Below are positions 1 through 7,166 of a DNA stretch of 64,000 nucleotides, piece after piece. Position 1 is the first letter of the stretch. Every line of letters starts with the position of its first letter. This DNA comes from Yeosuana sp043876835. Its GTDB lineage: Bacteria > Bacteroidota > Bacteroidia > Flavobacteriales > Flavobacteriaceae. Location of the stretch: the NCBI RefSeq assembly GCF_043876835.1, contig NZ_JBAWJZ010000011.1:42570-106569 (forward strand), written 5' to 3'. Both the position numbers and the translations under genes were made by a program. The notes beneath the pieces were generated by a model. It saw nothing but the letters and a program-made list of their open reading frames with translations. It was not told the DNA's origin and ran no database searches.

Positions 1-2697
1 TACGATCAGCAACCGGTTAAAATCGAATTAGAGAAGTTTTTACAGGGAGCAGAAGAAGATATTGTTCCAGATGAAGCAGGTGATAATTATTTAAAAATAG
101 TTGAAGCCAGTGATGGTGGTGCTCATAATCATTTCTTGAAAGAAGGACAGATAATGATTATTCATAATGTATTGTTTTCACTTAATTCTCCTACTAAGGG
201 AGCCATAAATATTACTAATAATGACGATGGTATTTTTATTGAATCACCATTTGATGGAGAATACATGACCATGGCAACCATGGCTAAAGGTGATTTGGTT
301 AAAGATAGTATTCAGCCTTTACATTTAAGATCTAGATATGTTATTGGTAATTTTCAAATGGTATTCCCTAAACCAGTTATTAAGGGTAAATTTGATTTGG
401 TTAAAAAATCTCAAATGTTAAACACTTTTGATGAAGACGGTTTGTTGCTTAAAATAACAACAAATGGAGAAACTAAAACAGTTGGCGTACTAGGAGGTAA
501 AGGCTCAAATAATGCTTTTAAAAAGGTTAAAATAGGAGGGTTGGACATAAATCTACAATATGGTGCAAAAGTACTTGAACTGCCATTTTCAATTAAATTA
601 AATGATTTTGAAGCTGAACGTTACCCTGGGACAGAAAGAGGATATTCTTCGTATTCAAGTAAGGTAACAGTATTTGATAAAGAAAAAGGTGATTTTGATT
701 ATAAAATTTTCATGAATAACATCCTTGATCACAGAGGTTATCGTTTTTTTCAATCTAGTTTTGATCAAGATGAAAAAGGAACTGTATTATCTGTAAACCA
801 TGATTTTTGGGGAACATGGGTTACTTATATTGGATATTTTATGTTATTCTTTGGACTATTGGCTATTTTATTTACTAAGCATACACGTTTTGATTTCCTT
901 AAAAATCAATTGGATGCAATTAAATCTAAAAAATCAAAGTTTCTTGCTATTCTTTTATTTTGTTTTGGATTGAATGCATTTTCCCAAGGACACTCTGAAA
1001 ATGATGGTCATAATCATTCAAAACCAACAAAAACTCAAATAGATTCTGTTTTAAAGGCTAACATAACGCCAAAGAAACATGCCGATAAATTCGGACATTT
1101 AGTTATTCAAGACCTTAGTGGAAGAATGATGCCGATTAATACATATGCCTCAGAAATGCTTAGAAAATTAAGCAAAAATGATGCATATGAAGAGTTTGAT
1201 GCTAATCAGGTATTTCTATCTATACAAGAAAGCCCAATGTTATGGTACAATACACCAATCATCTATTTAAAACTTCAAAAAGCAGATTCAATTAGACATT
1301 TAATTGGTCTTCCTAAAGAAGAAAAGTTTGCTACACTAGCCGATTTTTTTACAGAAAAGGGAGAATATAAATTAGCTCCGTTTCTTGATGAGGCTTATAA
1401 AGCTCAAGTACCAAATGCTTTTCAAAAAGAATTTAAAGAAGCTGATCAACGTGTAAATTTATTATATAATACCATTGAAGGTAGATCTCTTAAAATATTT
1501 CCTATTCCAGATGATGCTAATAATAAATGGACTTCTTCAACAGAATTTAGAACCAAAAATTACAATATAAAGGATTCTTTATATGCTAATTTTATCAACA
1601 ATGGTTTTAGAGCATATTTAATGACTTTAAATGAAGCTAAACAATCTGGAAATTTTAAAGAAGCAGATAAACTTTTAAATGCATTTAAAAAGACTCAACA
1701 TCAGTATGGTGCATCAGTAATGATGAGTGATAAAAAAGTAAAGACCGAAGTGTTATATAACAAGTATGATATCTTTAAAAAACTGTTTAGTTGGTATATG
1801 TACGCAGGTTCTTTACTTTTTATAATTCTTATAATTCAGATTTTTAAAAGCAAAAGTAAGCTACTAAAAGTATTGATTAATATATTTAAAATTTCAATCC
1901 TTTTATTATTTATTCTTCATACAGCAGGTTTGATTGCTCGTTGGTATATATCTGGTCATGCGCCTTGGAGTGATGCTTACGAATCCATGATTTATGTTGC
2001 TTGGGCAACTATGTTATTTGGTTTATTGTTTGGTAGAAAAAGTGATCTTACTATTGCATCAACTGCATTTGTTGCTTCAATGATATTAATGGTGGCACAT
2101 TGGAACTGGATGGATCCTGCAATTGCTAATTTACAACCAGTTTTAAACAGTTATTGGTTGATGATTCACGTAGCTGTGATTGTTGCTAGTTACGGGCCGT
2201 TTACATTAGGGATGATATTAGGATTAGTTGCTTTGTTCTTAATGATATTCACTAATAAAGAGAATAAAGAAAAAATGATAGTTAACATCAATGAACTATC
2301 AATAATTAACGAAATGTCCTTAACAGTTGGTTTAGTTATGTTAACAATTGGGAACTTTTTAGGAGGTATGTGGGCCAATGAAAGTTGGGGACGTTATTGG
2401 GGCTGGGATCCAAAAGAAACTTGGGCTCTTATAAGTATTATGGTTTATGCTTTTGTAATTCATATGCGATTGGTTCCAGGTTTAAGAGGACGTTGGTTTT
2501 TTAATCTTATGTCTGTAGCAGCCTATTCAAGTATTATGATGACTTATTTCGGGGTTAATTTTTATTTAGCAGGATTGCATTCTTATGCCAGTGGTGATCA
2601 AATAGTGAGTGTTAAATTTATAGTTGGCGCTGTTTTATTTTTAGCTATTGTTGGCTATTTTGCTTACAGAAAATATATTAAATACTTGAAAAAGTAA
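1..2697 (+). CDS. ccsA: cytochrome c biogenesis protein, ResB-CcsA (CcsBA) fusion, 5' partial
   Basis: Haem export and attachment protein for c-type cytochromes (system II). The frame is open from base 1, so the true start lies left of the window; the TTG at 136 is not a credible start. The N-terminal part looks like a ResB periplasmic domain ending in a membrane helix near 800-890. A second periplasmic stretch follows (about 960-1780), then a CcsA-type multi-helix region (about 1790-2690). The haem-binding WWD signature is clear near 2370-2430 (WGRYWGWDPKETWAL), and the segment GHAPWSDAYES near 1950 is typical of CcsA. ResB and CcsA fused in one chain is common in Bacteroidota. The gene is followed by a 10-bp hairpin. 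Certainty about the family is high; the missing N-terminus cannot be assessed. Confidence 0.93.
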   Translation, partial: YDQQPVKIELEKFLQGAEEDIVPDEAGDNYLKIVEASDGGAHNHFLKEGQIMIIHNVLFSLNSPTKGAINITNNDDGIFIESPFDGEYMTMATMAKGDLVKDSIQPLHLRSRYVIGNFQMVFPKPVIKGKFDLVKKSQMLNTFDEDGLLLKITTNGETKTVGVLGGKGSNNAFKKVKIGGLDINLQYGAKVLELPFSIKLNDFEAERYPGTERGYSSYSSKVTVFDKEKGDFDYKIFMNNILDHRGYRFFQSSFDQDEKGTVLSVNHDFWGTWVTYIGYFMLFFGLLAILFTKHTRFDFLKNQLDAIKSKKSKFLAILLFCFGLNAFSQGHSENDGHNHSKPTKTQIDSVLKANITPKKHADKFGHLVIQDLSGRMMPINTYASEMLRKLSKNDAYEEFDANQVFLSIQESPMLWYNTPIIYLKLQKADSIRHLIGLPKEEKFATLADFFTEKGEYKLAPFLDEAYKAQVPNAFQKEFKEADQRVNLLYNTIEGRSLKIFPIPDDANNKWTSSTEFRTKNYNIKDSLYANFINNGFRAYLMTLNEAKQSGNFKEADKLLNAFKKTQHQYGASVMMSDKKVKTEVLYNKYDIFKKLFSWYMYAGSLLFIILIIQIFKSKSKLLKVLINIFKISILLLFILHTAGLIARWYISGHAPWSDAYESMIYVAWATMLFGLLFGRKSDLTIASTAFVASMILMVAHWNWMDPAIANLQPVLNSYWLMIHVAVIVASYGPFTLGMILGLVALFLMIFTNKENKEKMIVNINELSIINEMSLTVGLVMLTIGNFLGGMWANESWGRYWGWDPKETWALISIMVYAFVIHMRLVPGLRGRWFFNLMSVAAYSSIMMTYFGVNFYLAGLHSYASGDQIVSVKFIVGAVLFLAIVGYFAYRKYIKYLKK

Positions 2698-2711
2698 TTA
2701 AAACAATCAAT

Positions 2712-2737
2712 AAGCATCAAGGTTTAGCTTGATGCTT
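2712..2737 (+). terminator. hairpin after the ccs gene, possible terminator
   Basis: Arms AAGCATCAAG and CTTGATGCTT (10 bp) enclose a 6-base loop just after the ccs stop codon. The downstream T-tract is weak, so termination is inferred from position and stem only. Confidence 0.45.
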
Positions 2738-2799
2738 AACTTACTTTGTTTTTGTTCAGATTAAATTTATAAATTAGTAATTTATAAAACATTAATTTG

Positions 2800-3378
2800 A
2801 TGACAAAAGGACGTTTAGAAGCATTTACCGATGGGGTTTTGGCCATAATCATAACAATTATGGTTTTAGAATTGAAAGTTCCTCATGGAGGGAATTTTGA
2901 AGATTTGAAACCATTACTGCCTATTTTTAGCAGCTACGTCTTAAGCTTTATTTATTTAGCAATTTATTGGAATAATCATCATCACATGATGCAAACCGTT
3001 AAGCAAGTTAACGGAAGAATGCTTTGGGCAAATATGCATCTATTGTTTTGGTTATCTATTATACCATTTGTAACAGGCTGGATGGGTGAAAACCATTTTA
3101 CCATTGCTTCTGTATTTTTATATGGTATTATATTGCTTTTTGCTTCAATTGCTTATTGGATTTTGCAAACCATAATAATAAAAAGCCATGGAAACGAGTC
3201 TATATTAGTAAAGGCTCTTGGCAAAGACTTAAAAGGAAAAATGTCTCCAATACTATATATTATTGGTAGTTTGAGCGCTTTTTATAATATATGGATTTCT
3301 GGTGCTGTTTACATTTCAGTCGCAATTATTTGGCTTATTCCCGATAAAAGGATTGAGAAAGCTTTAAAAGGAAATTGA
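2800..3378 (+). CDS. TMEM175-family (DUF1211) membrane protein, putative potassium channel
   Basis: Small integral membrane protein of about 192 residues with roughly six hydrophobic helices. Helix 1 carries FTDGVLAIIIT, which matches the signature of the TMEM175/DUF1211 family (usually FSDGVFAI), here with Thr in place of Ser. Characterised bacterial members are potassium-permeable channels, so K+ conduction is a family-level inference. A TTG directly before the ATG could also serve as a start; I chose the ATG at 2800. The gene stands alone, convergent with the broken DUF2490 gene 9 bp downstream. Confidence 0.85.
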   Translation: MTKGRLEAFTDGVLAIIITIMVLELKVPHGGNFEDLKPLLPIFSSYVLSFIYLAIYWNNHHHMMQTVKQVNGRMLWANMHLLFWLSIIPFVTGWMGENHFTIASVFLYGIILLFASIAYWILQTIIIKSHGNESILVKALGKDLKGKMSPILYIIGSLSAFYNIWISGAVYISVAIIWLIPDKRIEKALKGN

Positions 3379-3387
3379 TTTCTAATT

Positions 3388-4058
3388 TTAGGCTTTATAA
3401 CGATTGGTTTTAATATTAATAACTACTTGAAGTCTATTTATAAAAGCACCATTTATTTTTTGATTCAAATAACCCAATTCTATATTATTGAATTTTGAAA
3501 TGTGAATTCCAAGGGCTGTGTAAAAACGGTTTTCTGTAAACACTTTGCTTTCTAAGTTGGCAAAAACCTCATCATTAATTAAAACAAACAACGATTTATT
3601 CAGATTTACCGAAGCCCCAAGTTGATAGCGAATTCTATTAAGGGTTGTATTTTTATCCAAATCATTCAAAAATCTGTTTTCAAGCCTTAATCTATTTGTA
3701 ATTGTTAAATAATCAATATTATGTTTATAGCATATCTGTTCGTATAATCTATTTTCAAATAGATGGGTTTCTCCAGTAGCTTCTATGCTTCTGTCAACAT
3801 CTAAATGACTATAATTTAATGTAATCGAAGTTTTAGGTGTTAAATGTAATTGATTCCTGAAGAAAGCAGCATGAGGTTAAAATTACTTGTTGGTTCAAAA
3901 AAACGAAATTGTACACCGGTTTTAAAACTCACCTTGTTTGAAATGGCGTGTGTACCATCATATATATACCATGAACCAAACTTGTTTTTTGTGTTAACTT
4001 GTGCGTAAGATTGTGTAATAAAGACAAGTACTAATATAAAGAGTCTTTTAGTTGTCAT
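3388..4058 (-). pseudogene. DUF2490 family outer-membrane-type protein, broken by a frameshift
   Basis: The N-terminal part (4058 to 3840) encodes a signal peptide, ending at AQ, and a DUF2490-like start (WYIYDGTHAISNK), then stops right after GINYI. Reading on in the next frame gives the missing middle (TPKTSITLNYSHLDVDRSIEATGETH, split here by me as TPKTSITLNYS then HLDVDRSIEATGETH) and joins without a break to the C-terminal part ending at 3388. The full span is 671 bases, one short of 224 codons, so a single-base deletion near 3842-3847 explains it; restoring one base before 'attta' would give Tyr-His-Leu. No other stop interrupts either part. It lies downstream of pckA behind that gene's terminator. 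The break could be real or a sequencing error in an otherwise intact gene. Confidence 0.85.
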
Positions 4059-4083
4059 TGAAATTTAAATGGAAATAAAAAAA

Positions 4084-4105
4084 GGAGCTTATCATTTTAA
4101 GCTCC
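4084..4105 (-). terminator. rho-independent terminator of pckA
   Basis: Inverted arms GGAGCTTA and TAAGCTCC with a 6-base loop. A-rich DNA on the left gives a U-tract for minus-strand transcripts, just after the pckA stop at 4128. Confidence 0.8.
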
Positions 4106-4127
4106 CTTCTTTTTTTAAACTAATCTA

Positions 4128-5759
4128 TTATATGTGTTCTTCTAAATGGTGGTGTTCATCAATTAGTGGACCACCTTCCATAATTTGTTGTGAAGCTTCA
4201 TTAGCAAATTTTTCAAAGTTTAAGTGGAATGAATGTGCTAATTGAATGGCTTTACTAATATATCCACCTTTTTGTAGCCAAGTGTTTATTGGATCTAAAA
4301 TCTCAATAGGCACATTTGGACAATATTTAGGCATATATAAACCAAAGATTGGGTGTTGATGGAATTCTACGTTATCTAATTCACCTTTTAAAATAGAGGT
4401 AATCATAGCACGTGTATATTTCAATTTAATTCTAGAACCAACTCCGTGAGGTCCACCGCTCCATCCGGTATTGATTAACCAAACATTTACACCAGCATCT
4501 TGCATTTTTTTACTTAACATTTCAGCATATACAGTTGGGTGTAATGGCATAAATGGTGCTCCAAAACAAGCAGAGAATGATGGTACTGGTTCAGTGATTC
4601 CTGCTTCAGTTCCTGCAACTTTTGCTGTATAACCAGAAATAAAATGGTATGCAGCTTGACCAGGTGTTAATTTAGAAACTGGAGGCAATACACCAAAAGC
4701 ATCTGCAGTTAAGAAGAAAATGTTTTTAGGATTTCCTGCGTAAGAAGGTACTTGAATATTGTCTATGTGATCAATTGGGTAACTTACTCTCGTGTTTTGA
4801 GTAATAGTTCCATCAATATAATCAACTTCTTTGGTTCCTTTTTTGAATACTATATTTTCTAATAAGGCCCCAGGTTTAATAGCTCTAAAAATGTCTGGTT
4901 CTTTTTCTTCTGTTAAATCAATCACTTTTGCATAACATCCGCCTTCAAAATTGAATATTGTATTTTCAGCAGTCCATCCGTGTTCGTCATCACCAATTAA
5001 TTTACGATTTGGATCTGCAGATAAAGTTGTTTTTCCTGTTCCAGATAGACCAAAGAAAATAGCAGTATCTCCTTCTTCTCCATAGTTTGCAGAACAGTGC
5101 ATTGGTAATACATTTTTATCAGTAGGTAAAATCATGTTCAAAGCAGAGAAAATACCTTTTTTAATTTCACCAGTATAAGCAGAACCACCTACTAATGCAA
5201 TTTTTTTAGTAAAGTTTAAAATAGAAAAATTACCTTGACGAATACCATAAGCTGCAGGATCAGGACACACATAACCTGGAGCACAAAGTACCAACCAATC
5301 TTCTTCAAAACTCTCTAATTCTACAGGATCTAAACGTAAGAACATGTTGTAAGCAAATAGGTTAGACCAAGCATATTCTGTAATGGTTCTAACATTCATT
5401 CTGTATTTAGGATCAGCACATACTGCAGCGTCTCTAGCGTAAATTTCTTTTCCTGAAAGATAATTTAATATTTCATTTTCTAATTTTTCGAAATTTTCTG
5501 GAGAAACAGGTTTGTTAATGTTACCCCACCAAACCCTATCTTTAGTGTAATCATCCTTAACTATAAAACGATCTTGAGGAGATCTTCCAGTAAATTTTCC
5601 AGTATAAATAGCTAAAGTACCGTTTTCTGTTTCTACACCACCTTCTTTTTCAACTGCAATTTTTTGAAGCTCTTTTGGTGATAAATTCCAATGTGCATTA
5701 ACATTTTTTAAACCATACTTTTCCAAGTTTGTATTTAATAAGGTTGCTGATTCATTCAT
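4128..5759 (-). CDS. pckA: phosphoenolpyruvate carboxykinase (ATP)
   Basis: Converts oxaloacetate and ATP to phosphoenolpyruvate, CO2 and ADP, the first step of gluconeogenesis from C4 acids. The protein has 543 residues, normal for the ATP-type enzyme. The kinase P-loop reads GLSGTGKTTLSAD at residues 237-249, followed by the metal-binding GDDEHGW at about 256-262. A typical N-terminal substrate region TGRSPQDRF sits near residues 57-65. Start is ATG; no better upstream start is visible. The gene is monocistronic, with its own terminator and a long upstream region holding two dyads and a leader hairpin. With aceB-aceA later in the window it would let the cell make sugars from acetate. Confidence 0.97.
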   Translation of the reverse strand: MNESATLLNTNLEKYGLKNVNAHWNLSPKELQKIAVEKEGGVETENGTLAIYTGKFTGRSPQDRFIVKDDYTKDRVWWGNINKPVSPENFEKLENEILNYLSGKEIYARDAAVCADPKYRMNVRTITEYAWSNLFAYNMFLRLDPVELESFEEDWLVLCAPGYVCPDPAAYGIRQGNFSILNFTKKIALVGGSAYTGEIKKGIFSALNMILPTDKNVLPMHCSANYGEEGDTAIFFGLSGTGKTTLSADPNRKLIGDDEHGWTAENTIFNFEGGCYAKVIDLTEEKEPDIFRAIKPGALLENIVFKKGTKEVDYIDGTITQNTRVSYPIDHIDNIQVPSYAGNPKNIFFLTADAFGVLPPVSKLTPGQAAYHFISGYTAKVAGTEAGITEPVPSFSACFGAPFMPLHPTVYAEMLSKKMQDAGVNVWLINTGWSGGPHGVGSRIKLKYTRAMITSILKGELDNVEFHQHPIFGLYMPKYCPNVPIEILDPINTWLQKGGYISKAIQLAHSFHLNFEKFANEASQQIMEGGPLIDEHHHLEEHI

Positions 5760-5802
5760 GTTGTTTAAGTTTTTAATTTGTATTAATTGCCCTTTTCTTG
5801 GC

Positions 5803-5844
5803 CTCTGTAATTAATTATTTTTTTTACATTATAAAATTACAGAG
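5803..5844 (-). promoter_or_regulatory. inverted repeat in the probable pckA 5' leader
   Basis: Ten-base arms CTCTGTAATT (5803-5812) and AATTACAGAG (5835-5844) enclose 22 bases, 44 bases upstream of the pckA ATG. If transcription starts near 5858, this would form a stem in the leader RNA. The arms are perfect; the role is inferred. Confidence 0.5.
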
Positions 5845-5859
5845 CATGAATGCTTTTAT

Positions 5860-5877
5860 TTATGACAAATATCATAA
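5860..5877. promoter_or_regulatory. Crp-spaced dyad upstream of pckA
   Basis: TTATGA-N6-TCATAA: perfect 6-base arms with a 6-base spacer, the same geometry as Crp-family sites (TGTGA-N6-TCACA). It lies about 100 bases before the pckA ATG. AT-rich DNA produces such dyads by chance, so the assignment is tentative. Confidence 0.4.
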
Positions 5878-5903
5878 TTCACTTAAGTGCCTCATTTTTC
5901 AAT

Positions 5904-5926
5904 AATTATCAAAATTTTTGATAATT
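5904..5926. promoter_or_regulatory. perfect 11-bp inverted repeat upstream of pckA
   Basis: Arms AATTATCAAAA and TTTTGATAATT flank a single central T. It is long enough to be notable but wholly A/T-rich apart from one C and one G. It could be an operator or a structural feature. Confidence 0.4.
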
Positions 5927-6132
5927 AAATTTTAAAAAAATTAGCGAAAACGTAATAGAATTATTGAGTTATTATTAAACTTGTTTATTTTGTATGAAAA
6001 TTTAAACTTTAATTGATATTCTAATAAAAAAAATGATGATTATTGAATAAAAAAACATCAAGTAGTAAATTATTTTGCAATAATTATTGACTTTTGTATT
6101 GCTCTTTTTAGGGTTTAATAAAATTATAATAT

Positions 6133-6852
6133 ATGAAATTAGATATTCTCGCCATTGGTGCTCATCCAGATGATGTAGAGTTAGGTTGTGCCGCTACTTT
6201 AGCTAAAGAAATTACTAATGGAAAAAAAGTTGGTATTATTGACTTAACACAAGGCGAACTAGGAACAAGAGGTAATGAAAAAACAAGGTTTGAGGAAGCT
6301 CAAAATGCAGCAAATATTTTAGGAGTTGATATTAGAGTCAATATGAAGTTTGCTGACGGGTTCTTTAAAAATGATAAAGAGCATCAATTAGCAGTGATTA
6401 AAATGATTCGTAAATATCAACCAGAAATTGTTATCTGTAATGCTATTGAAGACAGACATATTGACCATGCAAAAGGAAGCCAGTTAGTTTGTGATGCTTG
6501 TTTTTTAAGCGGATTGTTAAAAATTGAGACAAAAGATGATGAAGGAAAGTTGCAAAAACCATGGAGACCTAAACAAGTTTACCATTATATACAATGGAAG
6601 AACCTTGAACCGGACATCATTGTAGATGTTTCTGGTTTTATGGACATTAAAATGGATTCTGTAATGGCTTATAAAACGCAATTTTACGATGCCAATAGTA
6701 AAGAACCAATTACTCCAATTGCAACAAAAAATTTTACAGAAAATATAAAAAACAGAGCTATTGATATGGGAAGATTAATAGGAGTGGAGTATGGGGAAGG
6801 TTTTACTGTTGATAGAAATATTGCTGTTGAGAGTTTATTTAATTTGAAATAG
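6133..6852 (+). CDS. bshB1: bacillithiol biosynthesis deacetylase BshB1
   Basis: Zinc-dependent LmbE-like N-deacetylase that removes acetate from GlcNAc-malate to give GlcN-malate in bacillithiol synthesis. The 239-residue length fits. The metal site is visible: AHPDDVE near residues 10-16 and DRHIDH near residues 112-117. Start is ATG 6133. It faces away from pckA across a 373-base gap and is followed by tRNA-His. Bacillithiol is a known low-molecular-weight thiol of Bacteroidota. The partner genes bshA and bshC are not in this window. Confidence 0.93.
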   Translation: MKLDILAIGAHPDDVELGCAATLAKEITNGKKVGIIDLTQGELGTRGNEKTRFEEAQNAANILGVDIRVNMKFADGFFKNDKEHQLAVIKMIRKYQPEIVICNAIEDRHIDHAKGSQLVCDACFLSGLLKIETKDDEGKLQKPWRPKQVYHYIQWKNLEPDIIVDVSGFMDIKMDSVMAYKTQFYDANSKEPITPIATKNFTENIKNRAIDMGRLIGVEYGEGFTVDRNIAVESLFNLK

Positions 6853-6957
6853 TACGTATAATTAAGTTGAATAATTAAAAATTAGTAACAAAGTTTTTTC
6901 TAATTTATTGATTTACTGAAGTATTTAAAATTCCTTTTAAAATATTAATAAAAATCT

Positions 6958-6987
6958 TTGTAGAAAAACTGAAATCAGTTACATTTG
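6958..6987 (+). promoter_or_regulatory. promoter of tRNA-His
   Basis: TTG at 6958-6960, 19 bases of spacer, then TACATTTG at 6980-6987. This matches the Bacteroidota primary sigma consensus TTG-N(about 19)-TAnnTTTG. Predicted start of transcription is about 6994. Confidence 0.8.
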
Positions 6988-6991
6988 CACA

Positions 6992-7007
6992 CGCATTCAA
7001 AAATGCG
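6992..7007 (+). other. hairpin in the tRNA-His 5' leader
   Basis: CGCATT-CAAA-AATGCG forms a 6-bp stem six bases before the tRNA, between the predicted transcription start and the mature 5' end. It may guide processing. Confidence 0.4.
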
Positions 7008-7013
7008 CTACAT

Positions 7014-7088
7014 GGTGGTTGTAGCTCAGCTGGTTAGAGCATTGGTTTGTGGTACCAAGGGTCGCCGGTTCGAACCCGGTCTTCCACC
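7014..7088 (+). tRNA. tRNA-His (anticodon GTG)
   Basis: The cloverleaf can be drawn completely: G-1 at 7014, T8 at 7022, D stem GCTC/GAGC, anticodon stem TTGGT/ACCAA with loop TTGTGGT and anticodon GTG at 7049-7051, T stem GCCGG/CCGGT around TTCGAAC. The discriminator base C73 (7088) opposite G-1 is the histidine identity pair. CCA is not encoded. Two acceptor-stem positions (5:68 and 6:67) are T opposite T. Confidence 0.95.
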
Positions 7089-7100
7089 CAAAAAGATAAA

Positions 7101-7129
7101 GCCTTTCAATTTATTGAAAGGCTTTTTTT
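7101..7129 (+). terminator. rho-independent terminator after tRNA-His
   Basis: GCCTTTCAAT and ATTGAAAGGC form a 10-bp stem with a 2-base centre, followed by seven T (7123-7129). A-rich DNA upstream also allows use from the opposite strand after pheT. Confidence 0.88.
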
Positions 7130-7166
7130 GTGTCTGTAATCAAATAATATTGCAAACTGTTGTTTG

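Larger units (their letters stand above)
5760..6132. other. divergent intergenic region between pckA and bshB1
   Basis: This 373-base, very AT-rich region holds no convincing ORF. It contains three inverted repeats on the pckA side (listed separately) and should carry the promoters of both genes. I could not place a full TTG-N19-TAnnTTTG promoter with confidence for either gene. Confidence 0.7.

Noticed and set aside
5941..5956. TTAGCGAAAACGTAA upstream of pckA, sharing TAGCGAA with the aceB palindrome
   Set aside because: Only one half-site is shared, and a 7-mer of this composition is expected by chance about once in the intergenic DNA of the window.
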